From the NCBI GenBank assembly GCA_902568425.1, contig CACFQM010000008.1, forward strand, positions 1 to 36,243: a stretch of DNA of 36,243 nt. Reading direction: 5' to 3'. The stretch comes from an uncultured Pelagibacteraceae bacterium (lineage in GTDB: Bacteria; Pseudomonadota; Alphaproteobacteria; Pelagibacterales; Pelagibacteraceae). A model generated the notes under the pieces. The model was not told where the DNA came from, did not search any database, and was given only the letters and a program-made list of their open reading frames with translations. Of this stretch, positions 1 through 9,178 are shown in pieces; position 1 is the stretch's first letter, and every line of letters starts with the position of its first letter. A program made the position numbers and the translations under genes.

Positions 1-590
1 AAAATTAAATTTTTTTCATTAATTTTAATCTTTGTAATTTTCTTCCAACTAGTATCTCTAATCGGGAAAGTGTTATCTAAAAATTCTCTTGTAAATTTTA
101 TTACTTTATTTCCTCTATCTTCATTGTAATCTTTACTAATTTCTCCAGGTATCGCATCTGTTCCATACAACGCATCATATAAGCTGCCCCAACGAGCATT
201 GGCAGCATTCAAAGCATATCTTGCGTTATCAACTGGCACCACTAATTGAGGTCCTGCTATTGAAGATATTTCTTTATCAACATTTGATGTATTAATTTCA
301 AAATCAGATTGTTCTTCTACAATATAATTAATTGATTTTAAGAAATCTATATACTCACTTTTGTCAAAATTTGATCCCTTTTTTGATAAATGCCACTGAT
401 CGATTTTTTTTTGAATATCATTTCTTTTTTGAATTAATTCTTTATTTTTTGGAGATAATTCATGTATAGACTTATCAAATTCTGACCAAAACTTTTTCGG
501 ATCTATACCTGTGCCTGGTATTACTTCATTATCTATGAAATCAAGAAGATTTTTATCTACCTTTAGATTATTAATAGCAGTTTTTTTCAT
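1..590 (-). CDS. glcB: malate synthase G, N-terminal part (runs off the window edge)
   Basis: Minus-strand frame open from ATG at 590 to the window edge. Translation includes VDKNLLDFIDNEVIPGTGIDPKKFWSEFDKSIHELSPKNKELI...NVDKEISSIAGPQLVVPVDNARYALNAANARWGSLYDALYGTDAIPG, the malate synthase G signature. Not in the ORF track because it has no stop in the window. Confidence 0.93.
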   Translation of the reverse strand, partial: MKKTAINNLKVDKNLLDFIDNEVIPGTGIDPKKFWSEFDKSIHELSPKNKELIQKRNDIQKKIDQWHLSKKGSNFDKSEYIDFLKSINYIVEEQSDFEINTSNVDKEISSIAGPQLVVPVDNARYALNAANARWGSLYDALYGTDAIPGEISKDYNEDRGNKVIKFTREFLDNTFPIRDTSWKKITKIKINEKNLI

Positions 591-634
591 TTACAAATAA
601 TACAACAAATAAATTAAGTTTTAACAACACTTTA

Positions 635-665
635 TTGACACATTTGAAATTTAGTTAAATTAAAT
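635..665 (+). promoter_or_regulatory. candidate sigma70-type promoter for accA (TTGACA, then an AT-rich -10 such as TTAAAT)
   Basis: TTGACA at 635-640 and TTAAAT at 660-665 (19-bp spacer), upstream of ATG 687. The -10 assignment is weak. Confidence 0.35.
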
Positions 666-686
666 ATATTATTTTTATTATAGTTT

Positions 687-1799
687 ATGAGAAATTACCT
701 GGAATTTGAAAAAGAGATAAAAAGTCTTGAAGAAGATCTAGATCAGTCTAAGAACCCATTCGATAAAGAAGGTATTTCAGAGGTAGATACGAATAAAATT
801 GAAAAAATTCAAGATGAGATAAATGAAAAATTAAGATCTACTTATTCTAAACTAAATAGCTGGCAAAAAACCCAAGTTGCTAGACATGAAGACAGACCCA
901 GAGCAAACTTTTATATTAATAAAATATTTTCAAATTTTACTTTGCTTTCAGGCGACAGACTATTTGCAGATGATAAGTCAATAATTGCAGGTTTTGGTTT
1001 AATTGATGGAAAGTCTGTTTTAATTTTAGGTCAAGAAAAAGGTGACAATTTAAATACAAGACTCGAAAGAAATTTTGGAATGATGAAACCAGAAGGTTAT
1101 AGAAAGTGTATTAGATTAATGAAATTAGCTGATCGTTTTAAAATACCAGTTGTTTCATTTATTGATACACCAGGTGCTTATCCAGGGATTGGAGCAGAAC
1201 AAAGAGGACAGGCAACTGCGATAGCTAGCTCAATAGAATGTTGTATGTCATTAAAAGTTCCAAACATATCTATAATTATTGGAGAGGGAGGATCAGGAGG
1301 AGCAATAGCTTTAGCCTCTTCAAACAAAGTTATAATGTTAGAACATTCAATTTATTCTGTTATCTCACCTGAGGGGTGCGCTTCTATTTTATGGAGAGAT
1401 CCAACTAAGTCGTTAGAAGCAGCAGAGGCAATGAAACTAACTGCAGATGATTTGTTAAAATTGAAAATTATTGATGAAATTATTCCAGAACCACTCGGAG
1501 GTGCTCACCGAGACTCTGAACAAATTGCAATAGAAATAAAAAAATCAATCTTAAAAAATTTAGTAGAATTTGAAAATTTATCCGGTAATCAAATTTTTGA
1601 GCAAAGAAAAAATAGGTTTTTAAAAATAGGTAGAGATCAAGGATTTAAAAAATCATCAGAAAGAGAAACTATAAGTGGTTTAAGCTATATCGAACCTGGA
1701 TTTAATAAAATTTTAAGATTTTTTAAAAACAATAAAAATATTTCTTTAATTGGTTTGGGGGCTTTAGTATTGGCTTCTATTCTTTACTTTTTAGTGTAG
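687..1799 (+). CDS. accA: acetyl-CoA carboxylase carboxyltransferase subunit alpha with C-terminal hydrophobic extension
   Basis: ORF with RPRANFYINKIF, GRDTKENLERNFGMMKPEGYRK-like, FIDTPGAYPGIGAEQRGQ, GEGGSGGAIAL and SVISPEGCASILWRD motifs. Confidence 0.95.
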   Translation: MRNYLEFEKEIKSLEEDLDQSKNPFDKEGISEVDTNKIEKIQDEINEKLRSTYSKLNSWQKTQVARHEDRPRANFYINKIFSNFTLLSGDRLFADDKSIIAGFGLIDGKSVLILGQEKGDNLNTRLERNFGMMKPEGYRKCIRLMKLADRFKIPVVSFIDTPGAYPGIGAEQRGQATAIASSIECCMSLKVPNISIIIGEGGSGGAIALASSNKVIMLEHSIYSVISPEGCASILWRDPTKSLEAAEAMKLTADDLLKLKIIDEIIPEPLGGAHRDSEQIAIEIKKSILKNLVEFENLSGNQIFEQRKNRFLKIGRDQGFKKSSERETISGLSYIEPGFNKILRFFKNNKNISLIGLGALVLASILYFLV

Positions 1800-1847
1800 T
1801 AAATGCGCATTAAATCAAAATTTCTCAAATTAACTTCAATCATTAGC

Positions 1848-1876
1848 TTGACATTTATTCTTTAAACCAGTTAAAG
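1848..1876 (+). promoter_or_regulatory. candidate promoter of the cold-shock gene
   Basis: TTGACA (1848-1853), 17-bp spacer, TTAAAG (1871-1876), about 65 bp upstream of the start codon. Confidence 0.5.
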
Positions 1877-1941
1877 GTCCATAACGGTTTTCTTTTTTTA
1901 AAAGAAGATCAATGTTAAGTTAATAAATAAGGAAGAAAAAA

Positions 1942-2148
1942 ATGAGTCTAAAAGGAAAAGTAAAATGGTTCAATGGAACTAAAGGTTATGGTTTTATTGA
2001 AAGAGAAGATAAGGAAAAGGACGTTTTCGTTCATTCTTCAGCAGTAAGAGCAGCTGGTTTAAAACATTTAAACGAAGGTGATGAGCTTACTTTTGATGTA
2101 GAGAACGGAGAAAAAGGACCTGCCGCGGTAAATCTACAGAAATCTTAA
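1942..2148 (+). CDS. cold-shock protein (CspA family)
   Basis: 68 aa; [31 protein letters not shown], a cold-shock domain with RNP motifs. Confidence 0.96.
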   Translation: MSLKGKVKWFNGTKGYGFIEREDKEKDVFVHSSAVRAAGLKHLNEGDELTFDVENGEKGPAAVNLQKS

Positions 2149-2173
2149 ATCTTAATTACCAGCAAAATAATCA

Positions 2174-2211
2174 ATTGGGACAAAGGCAAAGATTTATGTT
2201 TTTGTCCCAAT
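2174..2211. other. strong stem-loop after the cold-shock gene, without a T-tract
   Basis: ATTGGGACAAA (2174-2184) pairs perfectly with TTTGTCCCAAT (2201-2211); 16-nt loop; followed by TAATCAGGGG, so not a canonical intrinsic terminator. Confidence 0.6.
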
Positions 2212-2256
2212 AATCAGGGGTTGAATTTAATTTTTAATTTGTTAAAAACACAAAAG

Positions 2257-2331
2257 ATGAAAAGACAAAAAATCACTACTAAATCACACTCACACTCTCA
2301 CAGAGTGCACGCTAAGCTATTGCTTAGCTAA
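2257..2331 (+). CDS. candidate histidine-rich leader peptide MKRQKITTKSHSHSHRVHAKLLLS (24 aa)
   Basis: ATG 2257 to TAA 2329-2331; four CAC codons in the stretch HSHSHRVH; lies upstream of tRNA-His-hisS-hisZ-hisG; overlaps two stem-loops. No obvious Shine-Dalgarno. Confidence 0.5.
   Translation: MKRQKITTKSHSHSHRVHAKLLLS
2293..2328 (+). promoter_or_regulatory. tandem stem-loops overlapping the candidate His leader (possible attenuator)
   Basis: CACTCT(2293-2298)/AGAGTG(2302-2307), 3-nt loop; GCTAAGC(2311-2317)/GCTTAGC(2322-2328), 4-nt loop. AGTG (2304-2307) can alternatively pair with CACT (2334-2337). Confidence 0.45.
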
Positions 2332-2386
2332 ATCACTACATATTTAAAATACAAATTTATAAACAATTAATATAAAAAGGAGTTAT

Positions 2387-2463
2387 GCAGCAGTAGCTCA
2401 GTTGGTTAGAGCACTAGTTTGTGGAACTAGGGGTCGGTGGTTCGAATCCACCCTGCTGTACCA
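2387..2463 (+). tRNA. tRNA-His (GTG), CCA encoded
   Basis: Cloverleaf by eye: GCAGCAG/CTGCTGT acceptor (G-U closing pair), GCTC..GAGC D arm, CTAGT-TTGTGGA-ACTAG anticodon arm (GTG), GGTGG-TTCGAAT-CCACC T arm, A73, CCA 2461-2463. Confidence 0.95.
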
Positions 2464-2467
2464 TAAA

Positions 2468-3994
2468 ATGGTAAAAGACAAAAAAACCAAACCTTCAAAG
2501 GAATTACCTTTAGGTTTTGTTGATAGACAAGAAAAAGAATTACTTGTACGTGATTTTATAATTTCAAATATTAAAGAAGTTATGATCAAGTATGGTTTTC
2601 AATATCTCGAAACACCAAGTTTTGAGTATACGGATAGTATTGGAAAATTTTTACCAGATAAAGATAGACCAGACGAAGGTGTCTTTTCATTTAAAGATGA
2701 AAATAAATGGCTGTCTTTAAGATACGATCTTACAGCACCTCTAGCTAGGTATGTTGCAAAAAATTATTTAGAAATTCCAAAACCATTTAAAAGGTATCAA
2801 CTAGGGACTGTTTGGAGAAACGAAAAACCAGGACCAGGAAGATTCAAAGAATTTATTCAATTTGATGCAGATTATATTGGCACAAATAATTTATTAGCAG
2901 ATGCTGAGCTATGTATTTTAATGTCAGAAATTTTAAAAAAATGCGGATTATCAGAAAAAGATTTTAAAATAAAAATCTTTAACAGAAAAATTATGGATGA
3001 CTTACTGAATAATCTAGGTCTAGAAAAAAAATATAAAAAAGAAGATGAGCTTGAAAAAATAAAATTAAAAATTTTAAGATCGCTTGATAAAATAGATAGA
3101 CTAGGAGAACAAGAAGTGTTTAAACTTCTAGGAAAGGGCAGAAAAGACAAATCTGGTGACTTCACTGAAGGAGCGCAACTTAATGATAATCAAATTTCAA
3201 TAATTGAAAATTTTTTAAGTGATTTAAAAGTTGCCAGGAGCAAAACTTTAAAAGAGGCAGGTTTAACAGTGAAAGATGACCTTGAAGATGACTCTGCTGA
3301 AGCAGATATTTATAGAGAAGAAATAAAAGGAACTGATGAAGAAAATTATATTTATTTTGACTCTGTTTTTAATGATCGCAAAGGTATTCCAACTGAGGGA
3401 CTTAACGAGTTACAGCAGATCAAAGAAATATTTGGAAGAGCTGGTTTCAAGAATTATATAATTGATCCAACGGTTGTTAGAGGCCTCGAATATTATACAG
3501 GAATCGTATTTGAGGCTGAATTAACTTTCGATGTTAAGAATAATCAAGGTAAAATTATTCAATTTGGTTCTGTTGGTGGCGGAGGCAGATATGACAATTT
3601 AACAAAAAGATTTAACAAAAATTTGGATTTTCCTGCAACAGGTATATCTATTGGTGTTGATCGATTATCTTATGCGATTACGCAAAAAAGAAATTTTAAT
3701 TTAAAAGAGAGTAAACCTGTATTGATTTGTCTTTTTGAAGAATTTTTAATGAAAGATTATTTTGAAATTCAAAGAGAGTTAATAAAGAACGATATTCCTG
3801 TTGAGATATATTCTGGAGAAGGTGAACTAAAAACCCAACTAAAATATGCCAACAAAAGAGGTTCACCCATAGCTATTCTGGTTGGTGCAAATGAAAAAGG
3901 ACAAAATAAAGTTACTCTAAGAAATTTAAGTTCTGGAGAGGAAAAGAGTTTAAATATTAATGATTTAGCAAATGAAATCAAAAAAATTATCTGA
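2468..3994 (+). CDS. hisS: histidyl-tRNA synthetase
   Basis: Start placed at ATG 2468 because the upstream part of the ORF-track frame is tRNA. Class II motifs: FEYTDSIGKFLPDKDRPDEGVFSF, SLRYDLTAPLARYVA, RNEKPGPGRFKEFIQFDAD, GLEYYTGIVFEAEL, GGGGRYDNL. Confidence 0.93.
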   Translation: MVKDKKTKPSKELPLGFVDRQEKELLVRDFIISNIKEVMIKYGFQYLETPSFEYTDSIGKFLPDKDRPDEGVFSFKDENKWLSLRYDLTAPLARYVAKNYLEIPKPFKRYQLGTVWRNEKPGPGRFKEFIQFDADYIGTNNLLADAELCILMSEILKKCGLSEKDFKIKIFNRKIMDDLLNNLGLEKKYKKEDELEKIKLKILRSLDKIDRLGEQEVFKLLGKGRKDKSGDFTEGAQLNDNQISIIENFLSDLKVARSKTLKEAGLTVKDDLEDDSAEADIYREEIKGTDEENYIYFDSVFNDRKGIPTEGLNELQQIKEIFGRAGFKNYIIDPTVVRGLEYYTGIVFEAELTFDVKNNQGKIIQFGSVGGGGRYDNLTKRFNKNLDFPATGISIGVDRLSYAITQKRNFNLKESKPVLICLFEEFLMKDYFEIQRELIKNDIPVEIYSGEGELKTQLKYANKRGSPIAILVGANEKGQNKVTLRNLSSGEEKSLNINDLANEIKKII

Positions 3995-5021
3995 ACAAAT
4001 TATCAAGACTTTTAAAAGTAATGGTTTTGTTTTATCAGAACCAGACGTACTTTTAGATTCAGATTATATCATCGAAAGATCTGGGGAGAATTTTAGGAAG
4101 ATAATGCTTACTTTTGAGGATGATGCTGGAAAAAGCATGTGTTTAAGACCAGATTTGACAGTTGCATCGTGTATTAAATATTTAAAAGATAAATCAAAAG
4201 CAAACTCAAAGATATATTATTCAGGCCAAGCTTATAGAAGGTCGAAAAGTTTGAAAAAAGTCATTAATTATCAATTAGGTTTAGAGATTTTTGGCTCTAA
4301 GAATAAATCAACTGATGATTTAAAAGTTTTAAAAACAATAACTAGTTCAATTAATAAAATAAAAATTAAAAATATATCGATCAAAGTTGGCGATGTAAGT
4401 TTATTTAAGCAATTAATCGAGTCCTTAAAAATACCAGAAAGATGGAGAATGAGATTAAAAAGGCACTTTTGGCGACCAAAATATTTTGAAGATTTACTTA
4501 ATAGGCTTGAAACAAATTCTGACGTTGATCCTGCTATAGTGGAATTGGATAAGAAAAAGTTTTATGAAATGAAGAATATTGATCAAAACAAAGAAGTTGC
4601 CAGCCGAAAAGTTTCGGAAATCATATCTAGATTTGACAGAAAAATTAAAGACCCAAGATCATTTAAAGAAAATAAAAAAATTGTTAAAATTATCAAAGAT
4701 TTTTTAAAAATTAATTGTTCATTGGATAAACTTGATAAAACATTAAATAATTTTATTGATAAAAATCAACTGAGCAGGAGCGTTTTTAAAGACCTATCAA
4801 GTTTGAAAAATTTATCTAGATTAAATTCTAAAATTACTTTTTCTACTAATTTTGGTAGAGATATCGAGTACTATTCTGGAGTAGTATTTGAGATATACAG
4901 TTCATCAAACAAAGAGATAGCACGAGGTGGTAGGTACGATGGTTTGTTGAAAAATCTTGGATCTGATAAAAATATTTCAGCAGTAGGTGCTGCAATCAAT
5001 TTAAATAATTTAAAAATATGA
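3972..5021 (+). CDS. hisZ: ATP phosphoribosyltransferase regulatory subunit (HisZ)
   Basis: HisRS-like protein without the anticodon-binding domain (LRPDLTVASCIKYL, GQAYRRSK, GRDIEYYSGVVFEIY, GGRYDGLL); overlaps the hisS 3' end and precedes a short-form hisG. Confidence 0.88.
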   Translation: MKSKKLSEQIIKTFKSNGFVLSEPDVLLDSDYIIERSGENFRKIMLTFEDDAGKSMCLRPDLTVASCIKYLKDKSKANSKIYYSGQAYRRSKSLKKVINYQLGLEIFGSKNKSTDDLKVLKTITSSINKIKIKNISIKVGDVSLFKQLIESLKIPERWRMRLKRHFWRPKYFEDLLNRLETNSDVDPAIVELDKKKFYEMKNIDQNKEVASRKVSEIISRFDRKIKDPRSFKENKKIVKIIKDFLKINCSLDKLDKTLNNFIDKNQLSRSVFKDLSSLKNLSRLNSKITFSTNFGRDIEYYSGVVFEIYSSSNKEIARGGRYDGLLKNLGSDKNISAVGAAINLNNLKI

Positions 5022-5695
5022 AAAATTTGATAACTATAGGGTTACCAAGCAAAGGTAGATTGAAAGAGAGTTCGATAAACTTTTTTGATAAAAATAATTT
5101 AAAACTTACTACAAATGGTGGAGAGAGAAACTATTTTGCTGCAGTAAAAAATTTCCCCAATATTAAAATAATTTATTTACATGCAAAAGAAATTATCCAA
5201 AGAATTGGCGATGACACCCTTGATATTGGGATTTCAGGTTTAGATCTTTTAAATGAGTCAGCTGCAAACCTGAAACAAAAGATTGAAATTAAGAAAAAAC
5301 TAGACTTTGGTTTAGCAAATGTTGTGATTGCTATCCCAGATGATTGGATTGATGTACAAACCTTAGCTGATTTAGAGGAGGTTTCATTTGATTTTAGAGA
5401 TAAAAAAAATACAAGATTACGAGTTGCAACCAAATATCCTAATCTGACAAATACCTTTCTTGTTTCAAAAGGTATTACACAATACAAAATAGTTCCTAGT
5501 CTTGGTGCAACAGAGACCTATCCCTTTATTGGATCTTCAGAAATTATTACAGATATAACTTCTACAGGAAAAACTTTGAAAGATAATAATCTCAGAATTT
5601 TAAAAGACGGCTTAATTTTGAAATCTCAGGCTTGTCTATTTTACTCAAAAAAAAAGGCTGCGAAATTGCAGCCTTTTTTAAATTCCTTAAAGTGA
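5018..5695 (+). CDS. hisG: ATP phosphoribosyltransferase catalytic subunit (short form)
   Basis: 225 aa; GLPSKGRLKE, DIGISGLDLL, RVATKYPNLT, GATETYPFIGSSEIITDITSTGKTL. Confidence 0.94.
   Translation: MKNLITIGLPSKGRLKESSINFFDKNNLKLTTNGGERNYFAAVKNFPNIKIIYLHAKEIIQRIGDDTLDIGISGLDLLNESAANLKQKIEIKKKLDFGLANVVIAIPDDWIDVQTLADLEEVSFDFRDKKNTRLRVATKYPNLTNTFLVSKGITQYKIVPSLGATETYPFIGSSEIITDITSTGKTLKDNNLRILKDGLILKSQACLFYSKKKAAKLQPFLNSLK
5650..5679. terminator. intrinsic (probably bidirectional) terminator inside the hisG 3' coding end
   Basis: AAAAAAGGCTGC-gaaatt-GCAGCCTTTTTT: GC stem flanked by A-tract and T-tract, located before the hisG stop codon (5693-5695). Confidence 0.8.
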
Positions 5696-5807
5696 TAGGG
5701 ATTACATTCTCATACTGGTATCTAATAATACTTGATTTACTCAACATTTTGAACATTCCTTCATCACTATTTAAAGCAATATCAAAGCAAGTTAAAAGAT
5801 GATTGTT

Positions 5808-6200
5808 TTATTTTTCGAACTCTTTTTTAATTGGAGTAAAATACAAGAAAACTAATATCGCTCCACTATTTGCCCATCCTAATCCATCAAGCAAATAAAA
5901 GATTGGGTCATAAGCACCTATGCCCAATAACAACACCAATATTGATCCCAAAATGAATAGAAATAGATACATTTGTTTTCCAATATTCTTAAATTTATAT
6001 AATAAATATAAATTTACTAAGTATAATACCAAAAAAACTAGAGCAATTACTCCAAGCATATCGCTCATATTGTTTGATTGACTTACACCTTCATTAAAAG
6101 CGATAACTATTTCAGATTCAAAAAAAACAGAAATAAATATTAAAATTAATAATGATAAATCTAATAAAATCAGTCTTTTGAATATTTTTTTTAAATTCAT
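5808..6200 (-). CDS. hypothetical membrane protein (about four hydrophobic segments)
   Basis: 130-aa ORF with several hydrophobic stretches; family not recognised. Confidence 0.65.
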   Translation of the reverse strand: MNLKKIFKRLILLDLSLLILIFISVFFESEIVIAFNEGVSQSNNMSDMLGVIALVFLVLYLVNLYLLYKFKNIGKQMYLFLFILGSILVLLLGIGAYDPIFYLLDGLGWANSGAILVFLYFTPIKKEFEK

Positions 6201-6226
6201 ATTAAGTTAATTATTACTACAATTTT

Positions 6227-6263
6227 CAAAAAAAAACCCCCGAAACTTTCGTTCCGAGGGTTT
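6227..6263 (-). terminator. intrinsic terminator of groES-groEL
   Basis: Minus strand AAACCCTCGGAAC-GAAA-GTTTCGGGGGTTT (13-bp stem with G-U pairs, GAAA tetraloop) followed by a T-tract. Confidence 0.9.
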
Positions 6264-6299
6264 AAATTTTTCTAGGAAACTAGTTAGTTTGAATGGTTT

Positions 6300-7952
<1,653 letters not shown>

Positions 7953-7970
7953 CTATATCTCCTTTTATAA

Positions 7971-8264
7971 TTATTTACTTTTTGTGATACCCATAATGTC
8001 AGACTCTTTCATTATGCTGTATTCTTTACCGTCGATTTTAACCTCTGTTCCAGACCACTTTCCAAATAAAACTCGATCTCCAGCTTTAACATCCATTTTG
8101 ACAATTTTTCCATCTTCGGTTTTTGCGCCATTACCCACAGCAACGACCTCTCCCTCTTGAGGCTTTTCTTTTGCAGTATCTGGTATAATTATTCCACCCT
8201 TGGTTTTTTCCTCACTATCAAGGACTTTGATGAGAACTCTGTCGTGTAATGGTCTAAATTTCAT
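7971..8264 (-). CDS. groES: 10 kDa co-chaperonin GroES
   Basis: [44 protein letters not shown]. Confidence 0.99.
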   Translation of the reverse strand: MKFRPLHDRVLIKVLDSEEKTKGGIIIPDTAKEKPQEGEVVAVGNGAKTEDGKIVKMDVKAGDRVLFGKWSGTEVKIDGKEYSIMKESDIMGITKSK

Positions 8265-8293
8265 GAAAACTCCTATAATTTATAATAATGTGG

Positions 8294-8322
8294 AATATGG
8301 TATGTATTTAGAAATTTGCAAG
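8294..8322 (-). promoter_or_regulatory. candidate sigma32 (RpoH)-like promoter for groES-groEL
   Basis: Minus strand CTTGCAA, 15-bp spacer, CCATATT; resembles the RpoH consensus CTTGAAA/CCCCATNT. Confidence 0.42.
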
Positions 8323-8365
8323 AGTATGATAATAAAAAATTTGTCAAAAAAAGCTTGAATTTCCT

Positions 8366-9178
8366 ATGAAAATTAAAAAATTGGAGCATCTTTCCGAAAT
8401 TTTTCAAGAATATGATGCATTTATAATCGATTTGTGGGGAGTAATGCATAATGGAGTAAATTTATATAACTCTGCAATTAATGCCGTAAGGGAACTTCAA
8501 TCAAATGGAAAAAGAATTGTTTTTTTATCAAACGCACCACGACCAACAAAAAAAGTAGTTGAATTTTTAAAGAAAATGAAAATGGAGGATAAGTTCCTTA
8601 GAAACGTTTTTACCTCAGGCGAGGCAGCATTGAATTCACTAAAACAAAATAAATTTGGTAAAAAATTTTATCACCTTGGCCCTCAAAGAGATGACTCTTT
8701 ATTTATAGATGTAAAAGAAAATAAAACTACTCTAGAAGGAAGTGACTTTATACTGTGTACGGGACTTTTTGATGAAGAAAGTGAAAATTTACAGTTTTAC
8801 AAAGATTTATTAAAAAATTATGTAAATAAAAAATTAGTTTGCACCAATCCTGATCTAATTGTTCATAGAGGTGGTGAAGAAGAATATTGTGCTGGAAAAA
8901 TAGCTGAAATTTTTGAAAATCTAGGTGGGAAAGTAATATATTTTGGTAAGCCCCATAAAGAGGTTTATCTTTCCTGTTTAAAAACAAATCAAAAAACTTT
9001 AGTAATTGGAGATAATCTTAGAACTGATATTAAAGGTGCAAACAATATGAATCTAGATTCAATATTTATAACTAGTGGCGTACACAAATCAAAAACAATA
9101 AATGAAAATCTAATGGAAAAGTTATTGGCCGAACACAAAGTATCAGCTAATTACTTTCAAAAAGAATTAACGTGGTAG
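8366..9178 (+). CDS. HAD superfamily hydrolase, class IIA (TIGR01459-like)
   Basis: DAFIIDLWGVMHNGVNLYNSA, VFLSNAPRP, GKPHKEVY, VIGDNLRTDIKGAN. Confidence 0.85.
   Translation: MKIKKLEHLSEIFQEYDAFIIDLWGVMHNGVNLYNSAINAVRELQSNGKRIVFLSNAPRPTKKVVEFLKKMKMEDKFLRNVFTSGEAALNSLKQNKFGKKFYHLGPQRDDSLFIDVKENKTTLEGSDFILCTGLFDEESENLQFYKDLLKNYVNKKLVCTNPDLIVHRGGEEEYCAGKIAEIFENLGGKVIYFGKPHKEVYLSCLKTNQKTLVIGDNLRTDIKGANNMNLDSIFITSGVHKSKTINENLMEKLLAEHKVSANYFQKELTW

Noticed and set aside
2402-2467. ORF-track N-terminal extension of hisS (MVRALVCGTRGRWFESTLLYHK)
   Set aside because: This stretch is the tRNA-His gene read as codons; the real start is ATG 2468.
2398-2589. Minus-strand 63-aa ORF over tRNA-His/hisS
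   Set aside because: Antisense of tRNA and a conserved CDS; the DSNHRPLVPQTSALTN-type translation is a known spurious tRNA-antisense product.
2872-3165. Minus-strand 97-aa ORF inside hisS (and similar shadows at 3769-3981, 5173-5487, 12264-12500, 24796-25131, 31801-32215, 32413-32667)
   Set aside because: Antisense to clearly conserved genes, with low-complexity Ser/Phe/Leu composition typical of reverse poly-Lys/Glu codons.
5696-5807. Short minus-strand frame (TCFDIALNSDEGMFKMLSKSSIIRYQYENVIPI) in the hisG-downstream spacer
   Set aside because: Looks protein-like but has no supported start, stop or family and runs antisense into hisG; insufficient evidence for a gene or remnant.
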